Origin: Rosa chinensis
Taxonomy: Eukaryota; Streptophyta; Magnoliopsida; Rosales; Rosaceae
NCBI RefSeq assembly: GCF_002994745.2
Contig: NC_037092.1
Location: 69,539,823-69,603,822 of the forward strand
Direction of reading: 5' to 3'
DNA length: 64,000 nt
This document shows positions 23,401 to 32,999 of the stretch, piece by piece (positions within the stretch are counted from its first letter, which is position 1; each line of letters begins with the position of its first letter). Position numbers and translations under genes: made by a program. Under the pieces are notes generated by a model that was given only the letters and a program-made list of their open reading frames with translations, had not been told where the DNA came from and did no database searches.

Positions 23401-23790
23401 GAGGCTACCAGGGAAACTCCCTTCTGCATGGCTTTCGAAACAGGAGCAGTCCTCCCAACCAAAACACAAATCCAAAGTGGAAGGATTGAGTACTTTGATG
23501 TGGGTACCAATGCGGAAGGCCTTCAGCTAGATGCCGACTTACTAGAGGAACAACAGGATGTAGCGCACATGCATAATCTCGCAAACAAAAGGAGAATAGC
23601 CCGCTACTACGACGTCAAAGTACAGTCCCAAACACTAAAACTGGGGAACTGGGTCATGAAACAAGTGTACCCGGAGCCAAGAGGACTGGACCATTCTTAG
23701 GCAGGTCCCTATAAAATCATTGAGGAAGTAGGTCCAGCTACTTTCTACATCAGAGACATGGACGGAGTAACTTCCCAGCATCCATGAACA
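20413..23790 (+). pseudogene. Tat-type gypsy pol (RT, RNase H, aRNase H, integrase), broken
   Basis: The protease-to-RT linker (20413-20930) holds stops at about 20749 and 20936. The reverse transcriptase is open at 20947-22158, with CVNYKNLNRACPKDSFPLPR, SFIDAFSGYNQI and MPFGLKNAGATYQR, but the catalytic YVDD is YVEG (codons 21292-21297), so both active-site aspartates are lost. RNase H follows (FTNHPLRQVLQ, GQAVADF). After a stop at about 22158 a second RNase H begins LYVDGASNRRTSGAGILL with NNAVEYEALI. The integrase shows CHKCQMY, then Asp residues in WGLDLIGKLP and VKDNGAQFDN, and Glu in GQVEAINKII. At least six stops or frameshifts separate the parts. Confidence 0.85.
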
Positions 23791-23799
23791 CACATCTCC

Positions 23800-24290
23800 G
23801 GTATTATTACAAGTTGCTCCTGGAGCATCTTACCTTAGCTTTTGATCATCCAGCTATGACAAGCTACCCATTGGGTACTTATTTTGTATTGGCACTATGT
23901 GGTACTTGAATGAAAAAATGAATTATTCAGACCATTAATTACTTCCATTTTTACATTAGTTATCGGGCTGCCTGACAATTAGCTATACTATTAATTACTC
24001 TATTCCAGTAATAAGTAGTTTAAACATACAAGCTTTGAAAGGGCATAAAATACAAGAAATCTTAATCCCTTTCAACATTTCCATTCAAGTAGCAAAAAAA
24101 ATTACAGCCAACAACAAAATAATTTGGCTTCCAACCAAAGGAAATAGTTAAAGGGATACCCATTTATCGGCTCGGTTTCATGTCCCCCCCTTACGTACTA
24201 TCTTTTTAAATTAATAAATTATTTTAATTGCCAAAAAAAAAACAAACAGACAAACTAGCTAGCTAGCTTTAAAAATAAAAAAAGGAAAAA
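23800..24290. other. Spacer between pol and the antisense gene
   Basis: This non-coding stretch follows the end of integrase. It has an A run at about 24232-24242 and a short (CTAG)n-like tract at about 24253. It would contain the 3' ends of two converging transcripts, pol from the left and the antisense gene from the right. Confidence 0.4.
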
Positions 24291-24947
24291 GTGATTAACT
24301 ATTTTTGAGGGTCAAGGTGACTCCCGCCAGCACCATCCTTGCCTCTTCCCTGCTCCTCCTGCTGCCTTCCTTTCTTCTCCATAAGGGCCCGCTTGAACTT
24401 AGCATCATCAAGGTGCCCGGCAGCCACCCACTCACGGTACTTCGTGATCACAGATTTGTCTTGAGCGGCAACCAGCAGGTCAACCATCTCCTGTGAGCCT
24501 TTGTACTCCTTGACTGCTAACCGGCAAACCTCAGGAACGTTTCTCTCCAGGTACTCTGCCTTGGCTTGCTAGGAGTTGGCCTTCTCCTCTACTTCCCGGA
24601 GCTCCTCAACATCCTTCTTCAGCCTACTAACAATGCCTTCCAGCTCCGAGATCCTCTTCTTTGACTCCTCTAGCTCCCCCACCTTGACGGTTAACGAATC
24701 GACCTTCTGCCTCAGAGAGTCTCGCTCCTTCTCCAGCTTGCCCTTCTCTTCGTGAAGGTACATGACCTAGCCGGAGAGGTTGCTCACCTCTTCTTTCAGC
24801 TAGGTATCCTCCTTGCTTGCATCAATGGCATACACATTGAACATAGACTAAACATATGTCAAAACGTGAGAGTTGGAATAGAGACCTGATCAATATAAAC
24901 ATAAAAGGTAAGGATTCACTTACGCGCGTCATGGATTCCCGGGCAAG

Positions 24948-25628
24948 TCAACTGTTCTCCTTGGGAGTGTTATCTTTCGCGCGTACCCTGTCTAAGTCTA
25001 TATCCTTCATATCTGCGAGCATGGAGCGAACAAACTTTTCTTCAGCCACCCCGTACTCTGAGAGTACCTGCTTAATCGGCTTCTTAAGCAGAGGAGGAAC
25101 TGTTGCAGATAGTAGGCCCAGGGAGGGAGAGGCTTCGGAAACTACCTTGTCACCTTTCCGAGGTTTCTTCCCGTTGGTACCCTTTACATCCCTACCAGTG
25201 TAGGTCACCTCCTCCTTATCACCACTTCGGTGCCGATGCTGCGTCTTCCTCTTGTCTCCGGGGAGTATACCTTCCTCGCTCTCAAGGGACTCGCTGGAAA
25301 GAGAGACCTGGGATCTCGAAGCCTTCGCCTTGCTCTTCTCGGGTTCCACTATCGTGAGAACCTCAGCTGCCTGGGCTTCTAACTGGGTCACGATGGGGGC
25401 ATCCGAATCGGGCACCCCATAAGTGTCCTCAGACAGTTCCATCAACATCTCATCCAACGACCTCTCGGTCTTCTTCCTGGCTAGATCGACATCAATAAAC
25501 AGGGCATCTTCCCCTTGGTTGAGCAACTGGTCCATCAGCTTGATGTCATCCATTCTGTCTTCTGGTTTTCCCTTCCAGGGTTTCCTCGCCGGTACTTTGA
25601 CTGCACACAAAAAAGCCATCAAACACAA
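24948..25628 (-). CDS. Open 226-codon segment of the antisense ORF
   Basis: This is the longest open piece of the antisense gene. Residues about 25-60 are acidic (MDDIKLMDQLLNQGEDALF), 95-125 serine and glutamate rich, and 125-165 strongly basic (KRKTQHRHRSGDKEE). It ends KDNTPKENS. There is no known fold. The first residues lie only 27 bases from the MULE-type insertion at 25655, which probably replaced the upstream coding sequence, so the ATG at 25628 need not be native. Confidence 0.5.
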   Translation of the reverse strand: MCLMAFLCAVKVPARKPWKGKPEDRMDDIKLMDQLLNQGEDALFIDVDLARKKTERSLDEMLMELSEDTYGVPDSDAPIVTQLEAQAAEVLTIVEPEKSKAKASRSQVSLSSESLESEEGILPGDKRKTQHRHRSGDKEEVTYTGRDVKGTNGKKPRKGDKVVSEASPSLGLLSATVPPLLKKPIKQVLSEYGVAEEKFVRSMLADMKDIDLDRVRAKDNTPKENS

Positions 25629-25959
25629 ATTTCATACTCTGACCAAAAAAAAAAGGGAAATGATCATTTACCCAATTTTAGCTTAAAAATTGCCCACTTG
25701 CTCCACTAACAGTTTTTTAACCCCGTTTACCCAAAACACTCTAGGAGATTATTTTCCTAATACCCAATTAATTCTTTTTATTCCTTTTTATTTATTTTTG
25801 GGACTTTTTTGCCCTCTCATTCTTTCTCACTTAGAGGGAGAAGTCATCCTCCACCTTGTCGGACTCTGGTGACCAGTGGCCGGGCGCCGACTCCGGTGAC
25901 CGGAATCAGGAATCCGGCTACCGGACTAGTGTCCGGATTCCAGCGTCTGAATTTATTGC

Positions 25960-26110
25960 CCCCTAATAATACCCAGTAACTATATTATTGCCCCCCAGTA
26001 CTCATATTATTGCCCCCCAGTACTCATATTATTGCCCCCCAATACTCATATTATTTCTTCCCAATAATCATATTATTGCCTCCCAAAATCATATTATTGC
26101 CGTCCAGTGA
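25960..26110 (+). repeat. 22-bp minisatellite (ATTATTGCCCCCC units)
   Basis: Units of the type ATTATTGCCCCCCAGTACTC start at 25984, 26006 and 26028 with a 22-bp period. Degenerate copies continue to about 26110 and one more sits at about 26168. The array is inside the Pack-MULE-like element. Confidence 0.85.
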
Positions 26111-26244
26111 ATTGTATAAACTCCCAAAACCAAAATGAATACACTACAGACACAATTGATCAATTTATATGCATATTATTGCCCCCCAATAGACATGTAT
26201 AACTACTCAATAAAACTTTTTTTTCATTCTTCTTTCTTCTTTCC

Positions 26245-26586
26245 TTATAAACTTTCTGCCAAATTTACCAAAAAAAAAAATTCAGAACCACGCCGTCCAA
26301 TGGAGAGACATAGTCCGAGCCCTGCCAGCGAAGCCCAGACCCGATTCCAGCATGGAGCTTTGAGCTTCCCGGAGTTGACGCGCGACTGGGCGAGGTAGAG
26401 GTCACAAATGGAGGAGACATTGGAGAGGACATGGTCGGCGTCGGACTTGACGATGTCGAGGACCTGGGAGGATTTCTGGAGATTGGAGATGTGCTTGTCG
26501 AGGTCAGAGCGCTGGGAGAAGAGGTGGTCGAGGTTGAGATCCAGGGCGCATTGGTAGGCTATGCACTCGTGGAGGAGGCGCGTCAT
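26245..26586 (-). pseudogene. Captured fragment resembling conserved oligomeric Golgi subunit 4 (COG4)
   Basis: The minus-strand frame starts MTRLLHECIAYQ and continues with LFSQRSDLDKHISNLQKSSQ and VLDIVKSDADHVLSNVSS, ending LAQSRVNS at residue 72. It resembles the N-terminal coiled-coil part of plant COG4, a subunit of the Golgi tethering complex that organises retrograde vesicle transport. I recognise it from memory of the family. About a dozen residues expected between SSICDL and LAQSRVNS seem to be missing, and after residue 72 the frame runs into unrelated sequence. Upstream on the minus strand is a (CT)n leader ending CAGCCATGG, as in plant 5' UTRs. It is a fragment and cannot encode a working subunit. 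Confidence 0.6.
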
Positions 26587-27395
26587 GGATAAATGGTCGC
26601 CGGAGTTACCATGGCTGAGAGAGAGAGAGAGAGAGAGGAGGGAGAAAATGCAGATTGGAAGGATGAGAGAGAGATAGATATGAGTGTAATTTATAAATTA
26701 AAATGAGGGCAATACTGTCAAACACTGTTGGATTGGGTAAATGGGGTTAAAAAACTCTTAGTGGAGTAAGTGGGCAATTTTTAGTCTAAAATTGGATAAT
26801 TGGTCACGGCCCAATAAAATAAAATAAAATAAAATAAAAACCCACGTTTAGCCTCACTGGGTACCCTTCCTATCTTCAGCCTATCCAAGATTGAATACCC
26901 GATAAACCTATACGAGCTCCTATCTACAGGATCACCCCATACTATGTAAACTCTCGCTATTCTTTCTCTCCTTATTGGTTAGGCTATAGGCTTGATCCCC
27001 GATGGCTTGAAACGTATCTGTCAACTGCCATTTCTTATTATGTATCTGCTAATGCCCCCCAACAAGGAACACTTTGTTCCTCCACTTCTTGCTCTGGGAA
27101 GTGGGCAGATCGGTAACCAAGGGCTCATAGTCCCGAGCACAAAACATCACGATCCCTTGACCCTTCTTCTTCTTCAAGTATAAAACACGGTAGATCGCCT
27201 TAAATTAGTTTATTGAAGGCCACCCCTGCTCGCACAGATCCCACATAGCCATCATACTGAGGATCTGCCACCATGCCTTCTATGTCAGCTACCCCAATGA
27301 CAGGTTCAGAATCCGGAGCAGATACTGCAGGCACTGGGGCAGCGGTAGAGATAAACCTTGGTGGAAGACGTTCTCGTGGAGCGCCACCCACCCTT

Positions 27396-27429
27396 TGTGT
27401 GTGTGTGTGGGGGGGGGGGGGGGGGGGGG
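27396..27429 (+). repeat. (GT)n plus G21 homopolymer
   Basis: A short GT tract is followed by 21 consecutive Gs (27409-27429). It falls inside the decayed antisense ORF and breaks its frame. Runs this long are rare and unstable, and read errors are possible. Confidence 0.9.
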
Positions 27430-28110
27430 TTCGCAGCTAGCTCACTAGGTTGCAACGGCCTCAGATATATCTTATCCGGTATCCCCCACTCCTTCTCATC
27501 GAGTTGATCTCCTTAACCGTCATACTCCTCCCGAGCTCCTCACAAGTGGTTCCATCCACCAGCGTGTATATAACCTTGGGTATACCTTCAGGAATTGCTA
27601 TAGTAACTTCCCTATCCCCAGAACCTTGACTTCCTTAGCTTTCTGATCCCTTAGTACTCCCCGTACTCTCCGACAACACCTATGTAGACGACCCAGTCTC
27701 CTTAGCCCTAGAACTTCCCTAGGTACCATTGCTTGCCAGGTATCGATCTATGTCTAACTCCACTTGTCTTGCAGAGGTCTGGTGAGAAGATCTCGCTCCC
27801 CCGGCTACAGCTTTCTTCTCTGATTCCATCCTAAGCCTACCGGTATCCTAGCCTCGTTCAAAGTCTGGTATCTGGAATCAGAAACATAGGAGTCAACCTA
27901 GAATTTTAGATCTAGGGCTCTGTTGAAATGTGGATCACTCCACACTCAAAGCAAAAACCCAGATATTCAAACACAAAAACCTACAAAAACCCAGAAACTC
28001 AAAACCACCCAAATCACTATCTACAGAATCTCTACCTAATTTCTGACATTCTATACATACTTGTTATGATAAACAGTTTCGTTATAACAAAACACAAGAC
28101 TAAGAAAATT

Positions 28111-28389
28111 TCACAACAGTAAACAAAAACCCAGAAAAGCTACAAAACCAAAACAAAAATAGGGAAATTTTCCAGAAGGAGCGCAAGGTGCCTTACCTTT
28201 TTTGCTGCAGTCGCTCACCTCCACAACATCAACCTCCAGTCGCTCGCCTCTTCTTTCTCCACAAATTGACCATTGCAGAAAACCACAAAGAATTCCTAGA
28301 GTTGCAGAGAGCTTCGAAGACAAAATGACGAAAGGTGAAAAGGCAGAGCGATTTTCCCTCTTAAATTCAAGCTTCCGGCAATTATAACC
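28111..28389 (-). promoter_or_regulatory. Candidate promoter and leader exon of the antisense ORF
   Basis: On the minus strand GGTTATAAT (28381-28389) is a TATA-like element. It is followed by a leader rich in CTCT and GAAG, a short frame (28323-28111) and a donor-like GGTAAGGC at about 28195. The gene's ATG (27829) lies a few hundred bases further on, consistent with a spliced leader. All of this is inferred from sequence appearance. Confidence 0.35.
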
Positions 28390-28564
28390 GTCGAAGGCTA
28401 ATTATCCCCTACCGTGAGATCTTTCCACATGTCCCACTATCTTCCCCCCACTCCTTGAACACGCAAACCGTCAGAGTTAAGGGGACCCCCATTTATTACC
28501 TCTCTGAAATCGACGCACCTTGAGGTTGGTACTACAAGCATCCCTTACTCCAACCCCACCAGGT

Positions 28565-28815
28565 ACTAAAGACTCAAGCCCTAGCGGGTACAAGAGGCTC
28601 AAGCCCTCATAGAGGCCCAAGCTCTCATCTACCCTAGTGGGTACAAGAGGCTCAAACCCTCAACCAACCCTAACGGGTACAAGAGGCTCAAGCCCTCAAC
28701 CAACCCTATCGGGTATAAGAGGCTCAAGTCCTCAACCAACCCCATCGAGTACAAGAGGCTCAAGCCCTCAACCAACCCCAACGAGTACAAGAGGCTAAAG
28801 CCCTCATTTTACCCA
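28565..28815 (+). repeat. 36-bp minisatellite in the Tat element 3' region
   Basis: About six to seven imperfect units contain GGGTACAAGAGGCTCAAGCC followed by CTCAACCAACCC. The middle units are the most regular. It sits where Tat elements have a long, variable 3' untranslated region, which in other plants is a known source of satellite DNA. Confidence 0.9.
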
Positions 28816-29850
28816 TTGGATACATAAACTGTAGCCTAGCTACCTACAGTGACACAACTCAACACCTCCCGATCAAGATATTCCTTCATCGGGAACTTGG
28901 GGAACTCATACAGGCACAATATCTATCAACCCTTGTACCATAACTGATCAAGTCCCCACCCAAGAAACATTTTGAATGGAAACTTAGGGGACTTGTACAT
29001 ACTAGCAAATACTTGACTGACACAAGGTTTGGTACTACCACCAAGACCTTGCAGGACCGCCTACATGCCAAACCATGGGTCGGGGCTGGCACCCAGCTAG
29101 CCGGCGCTCACAATGGTCGGCACCTGGAACAATACAGGTCACTACTCTGCCCAGTACAGCTAGTCAAGGTACACACCAGAAGCTTCTGTATTTGCTTACT
29201 GTTTTCTCATAGATGAATTCTATGTTTGTATGCTTTGGAGGCCTACTTAGTATGCATGCTAGGGTTCTAATACTTTGATGGTTTGATGCTTGGATCAATA
29301 GTTGGATTCCTCAAATTATATAGAGAAGTAATTGGTGGTTTTCAATAGCAAGTAAACAAAACCCTAGGTTTAGCGAGGCGCTGAGTTATTTGCGATGCCT
29401 AGTGATTGCTCAAACTCTTTTCAAATATAATGATCTCTGAATGTTTAATCTAATAAATGTACCTTTAGGTTGCATTGCTTGAGAATAGTCTAGGTAAAAA
29501 GCACTTCCTGCCTAGCATACAAAGTAAGAAAGGGTAATAGATTGTGTTCAAGCGTACCGAGTCAAGCTGAGCGTCTTCAACTGAGTTAATTGGTTATAAA
29601 TTGGACAAAGTGTGTTGTGTGTGATTGTTGGGGTGGATACTTCCTTCCTAGCTAGTTTCATCATCTTGATATCAACCAATCTCAAATCTGTTCAGTTTCA
29701 TTTTACTTTATGTTCTCTATTTTCCTGTAATTATTTAATATAGTAAATCAACTCCAAAAATTCTCAAATTTTTTTTGCTGGACGCGTTGTGTGTTTAGTA
29801 TATCATTGTAAATTTTCATATTTTTCTGAGTAGTTTTGGTTAGGTTTTTA
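28816..29850. other. Likely LTR remnant and flank, no gene seen
   Basis: Phrases such as CTTGGGGAACTCATAC (28898) and TTAGGGGACTTGTACA (28984) recur in this stretch and may belong to the Tat element's LTR, but no second LTR exists in the window to test it. The part 29220-29850 is anonymous AT-rich sequence. Confidence 0.3.
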
Positions 29851-30607
29851 GTTTGTTTGGTAGGTCTGCGTCTAGGAGCTTGCTGCCTTTGGCGAATGGT
29901 GGGAGGGGACGACGTTTTGGTTTTGGAACCATCTCCATAGAAACCATCAATCTTAGAGAGTAAGAGGAAGGCGGGGGATGTTCTAGGCTGAATTGGGAAA
30001 AGGTATGTAACCCCTTCTGAGCCTATGCTTGAAGTTGATGATGGTATGCAGTTGGTACTTCAACACAAGAATGGAAAATTGGTGATCTCACCAAGAAGAA
30101 GAAGTTGGGACGCCCTAAGGGGAGCAAGAACAAACCCAAATATGCAAGAGTCCTTGACAAGGAACTGCAGGGAAAGAAACCTAAGAAGTAGAAGGCACAT
30201 GAGGAAGAGTGTGGTGATCTGTCTCATGCTGAGGCAACTGAGGAGGTGAGTCGTGGAGACTCTGGTTCTGAGCATATGGAAGCTTCCTCCAAAGATGGAG
30301 GAAGTGAAGAGGGTGTTATGGCATCTTCCTCTCTACTAGTAATGTTTAATTTTTATGGGTCGCAAAATCAAGTGCTTGGTTGTATCTTTATTTAATTAGC
30401 TTCTGAATGCTTAGACTTTGTTATAATCAGGGTGCGTGGACTTCCTAAAAGGTGGGTGTACTCTAGACTGAGAAGTTCTATTTATTTAGAATAGGTGCTT
30501 TGCCAGTCTTAAAGGACGACTCTTTATTGTCGACCCCATAAGGATCTGTCGTTTGGTACTGCTTGCTGAATTATAAATCTTAGTCCAATTATTTCGATTC
30601 AAAAAAG
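29850..30607 (+). mobile_element. Internally deleted LINE: ORF1 tail joined to a 3' UTR
   Basis: At 30085-30190 the plus strand encodes KKKLGRPKGSKNKPKY, an AT-hook-type basic stretch like those near the end of plant LINE ORF1 proteins, then an acidic tail with EEECGDLSHAEATEE. No endonuclease or reverse transcriptase follows. The next recognisable part is a 3' region (30430-30607) with GCGTGGACTTCCTAAAAGG and GTCGACCCCATA, ending ATTTCGATTCAAAAAA. The same 3' phrases occur on the minus strand in the element at 31079-32192. Confidence 0.6.
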
Positions 30608-30619
30608 GATTACAATTAA

Positions 30620-31061
30620 TATATTAACTTTTACTATTTTTTTGCACAAAATATATTAAATAAAGGCATATTATGAATTAAAATTTATGTGTTGAGTTAG
30701 CAAGATAAAGAAAGACAATAAATCCAATGTGGCAGCTGAGTCGTTGGACGGTAATTAACAAAAAAAATTATCCATATTACATCCAATAGAGAGGATGATT
30801 TTTGAACTTCTATAGAATTTTGTCAGAAAAAAAATTGTCGTTTCTAGTCAATGACTAACATATCATAGCTCCCGGGCTATTCTTGATTTTTTATGATAAA
30901 AAAAGATTAGAGAAATCAATTTTCTGAGAGAAATGTTTGTAGTAAATCAATTAGGGAAATTAATGTTGACAATATTTTATTTGTTGTTGCCCATAAAAAA
31001 GTTTCCATATGTATTTATATTAATTCAAAAAGTAAATCTGACCGGCTGACTTGATGCAGAA
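30620..31061. other. AT-rich spacer between two opposed LINE-type elements
   Basis: No ORF or repeat ends were found here. Confidence 0.4.
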
Positions 31062-31078
31062 AATTTATGTCTATACAT

Positions 31079-32192
31079 TTTTTGATCGAAATAGGTCAGC
31101 TCTTCATTAAATTCAGCAAGTAGTACAAAAACGAAACACCCTATGGGGTCGATAGAAAGAATAATTCCTTAGAACCTCATGAAAACCCTATTCTAGAAGA
31201 ATAAAATCCCAAAAAGTCCCTAGTACACCCACCTTTTAGGAAGTCCACGCACTATTATTCTAACAAAAACCTAGAAACCTCGAAGCAGACATAAAATGGT
31301 TTCAACTAAGGCTCTGGTTTTTGCGACTTAAACAAAATTTAAACAGTAACATAGGCCATAGAGACCCAATCCATCCAACCCCACAACAAAGGGGTAATCC
31401 AGGCCCTATGAAACCCTAGGCCAATGAGTAGGCCCATAAACCAAGTCAAGGCCCAAGTGGCCCAATCAGTCAAAACTCTGGGTGTATGGAGAGAAAAAGC
31501 CATGTCGTCGCACCAGCCGCCACCATCACTTCCACCTCCGCCATTGCTACCAGCACCGCTTCTATCAACAGCCAAGCCACCGCGGTCCTTACCACTAACA
31601 TCCGCACCAAAAGCAAGGCTAATTGCCCTAAGTTTAATGAACGCATGCTCAATGCCGCTATCACCCGCCGGAGGATCCCATCCGCTTGCTGCATTGCCAA
31701 ATAGCCAACCATCCTCTAGGTCGCTGGTAATCAAGCCACATCGAGCATATCCCCTACCCACATCACCGATCAGAGAGCAAGATTTCATCTCCATCAGATC
31801 TAAACTGTCCCATTCAGACCAAACCAAAAAATCGAACCCGTGATTACCATCGATGTCCTCCCTGCTACAATCTGTAGGCCAAACAGTGAATCTTGCCCTT
31901 ACATCAGACCTCCCTAGAGAAGTCGCACCTCTAACGCACTGATTCACCTGTAGATTGGCCTCAAAACCACCGTCGCCACAGCTAGCGCCGGCGACGAACA
32001 GGAATAGGCAACAACCTAGGAGCAAGGAGTACCGCCAGAATCCGTCGGCACCACCAAGAGGAAGACTAGAGAAAGGGGAGCAGAATCCCTTCGCAGTCAA
32101 AAACACAAGATCACAACCACCTGAAACTGGTCGCAATCAAGAGGCCTCCCTTGCGGGAGTCGGCGGAGCGTTACGCTCCATTCTGAAACGTT
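31079..32192 (-). mobile_element. 1.1-kb non-autonomous retroposon with perfect 17-bp TSD
   Basis: AATTTATGTCTATACAT occurs at 31062-31078 and again at 32193-32209. Between them, on the minus strand, the element begins AACGTTTCAGAATGGAGCG (from 32192) and ends in a TTCGATCAAAAAA tail at 31079. The 3' 200 bases share phrases with the plus-strand element at 29850-30607 (GTGCGTGGACTTCCTAAAAG; ATCGACCCCATAGGG). A poly(A) tail with a long TSD means LINE-machinery retrotransposition. Only a 265-codon ORF lies inside, with no reverse transcriptase. Confidence 0.88.
31339..32136 (-). CDS. 265-codon ORF of unknown function in the retroposon
   Basis: The frame starts MRPVSGGCDLVFLTAKGF 56 bases inside the element and ends MAYVTV shortly before the 3' region. 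It has a hydrophobic stretch YSLLLGCCLFLFVAGASC (about 36-53), a glycine-rich segment (about 190-207) and many tryptophans near the C-terminus. I recognise no domain. Its GC-rich composition makes chance openness more likely, so coding status is unproven. Alternatives are a remodelled LINE ORF1 start or a retrocopied host transcript. Confidence 0.35.
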   Translation of the reverse strand: MRPVSGGCDLVFLTAKGFCSPFSSLPLGGADGFWRYSLLLGCCLFLFVAGASCGDGGFEANLQVNQCVRGATSLGRSDVRARFTVWPTDCSREDIDGNHGFDFLVWSEWDSLDLMEMKSCSLIGDVGRGYARCGLITSDLEDGWLFGNAASGWDPPAGDSGIEHAFIKLRAISLAFGADVSGKDRGGLAVDRSGAGSNGGGGSDGGGWCDDMAFSLHTPRVLTDWATWALTWFMGLLIGLGFHRAWITPLLWGWMDWVSMAYVTV

Positions 32193-32999
32193 AATTTATG
32201 TCTATACATGTCTAGATGTATAATTAAATATTGTTTCCACAAAGTATGTCTGTAACTCTATATGGCCTTTCGCCTCTGAAAGCGTCCTTCCTTCTCAATG
32301 CTCGGGCATCCATCCAATGCATGTACAAATATATTGTTTAGGCTTGGGCATAACCGAATGCAAAACGGTTTTCCGACCGTTTCGAACCGAAAAATATGAT
32401 TTGGTTTCCGAACCGAATTAAGAAAGGAAAAAACCCATATTTGCCGAACCGAAACCGACTGTATGCAGGTCAGAATCGGGGTTGAACTTATTTCCGACCG
32501 TTTGACAACCGACCCGACCGATTTTCCTAATATATATTAAAATATCTATAATTTATATCATGTGTCCATATTTGATTGGTTTTATTTTTTCTTTCAGTAC
32601 ACCTTACCTCACTGAATCTAAATGAAAAAGAAAACCTAATACCCCCTTACCCACACAGCTGATCTCACTCATCTCAGATCTCACTTTCATTCAGTACACT
32701 CTCGAGTCACTTTCTCTCAACTCTCCGAATGAACACCACGGATCTCCATCTCCGATGTCTCTCTCAGCCATCTCTGACGTCTCTCTCTTCTTCGGGGCTC
32801 TGGTATGTGATATTGTGATGAAATTAGTAAAATTGGGAATTTAGATTTAGGGTTTTCTAGTTTTCTGCTTTGATTTCTGATATTGTTTGTGGGTTTTACA
32901 ACTTTGGTTTCTACTTTGCAACCGATTGTTGATTGTTGGTGTTTGTGGGTTTTGTTTTTGATTGTTGTGGGCTCAGATTATGAAATTAAGGTCACGAAG

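Larger units (their letters stand above)
25655..26812. mobile_element. Pack-MULE-like element carrying a host gene fragment
   Basis: The ends are inverted repeats. After GGG, the phrases CCAATTTTAG, TAAAAATTGCCCACTT, CTCCACTAA and GTTTTTTAACCCC read inward at the left end (from 25655) and on the minus strand from the right end (26812). The inverted match is about 85 bases with scattered differences. Inside are a CCGG-rich segment (25850-25945), a 22-bp tandem array (25960-26110) and a minus-strand coding fragment resembling COG4 (26245-26586). There is no transposase. The flanks are A-rich (ten As on the left, AATAAAATA on the right), so a 9-bp TSD cannot be verified. It interrupts the Tat antisense ORF. 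Confidence 0.7.
24299..27829 (-). pseudogene. Antisense additional ORF of the Tat element (gypsy-type transposon domain, PF04195-like)
   Basis: The minus-strand gene starts at an ATG at 27829 (MESEKKAVAGGARSS) and runs left. After several stops and a G21 tract, 27200-27050 encodes CARDYEPLVTDLP and SKKWRNKVFLVGG, resembling the 'putative gypsy type transposon' domain (PF04195). The central part is open at 25628-24948 (226 residues): acidic and serine-rich, then basic, with KKPIKQVLSEYGVAEEKF near the end. The C-terminal part is a coiled coil (24763-24569, heptad-rich KLEKERDSLRQKVDSL) and a conserved-looking tail with VITKYREWVAAGHLDDAKF (24487-24299). The role of such proteins is unknown. 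A MULE-type element (25655-26812) splits it. Confidence 0.7.
20391..29000 (+). mobile_element. Decayed Tat-lineage Ty3/gypsy retrotransposon with antisense ORF
   Basis: Pol runs on the plus strand (20413-23790): reverse transcriptase, RNase H, a second archaeal-type RNase H, then integrase. Integrase after RNase H is the gypsy order, and the second RNase H is characteristic of the Tat lineage (Ogre, Retand and relatives). Downstream comes a gene on the opposite strand (24299-27829), as known in several Tat elements, then a 36-bp minisatellite (28565-28815) where the long 3' untranslated region would be. No 5' LTR or gag is present, and no 3' LTR can be defined. The right limit is approximate. 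A MULE-type element is nested at 25655-26812. Confidence 0.75.

Noticed and set aside
28565..28815. Regularly spaced repeats resembling a CRISPR array
   Set aside because: Units are contiguous with no unique spacers, and the context is a plant retrotransposon; it is a minisatellite.
31424..31843. 139-codon plus-strand ORF opposite the retroposon ORF
   Set aside because: Proline-rich shadow of the GC-rich minus-strand frame; no independent support.
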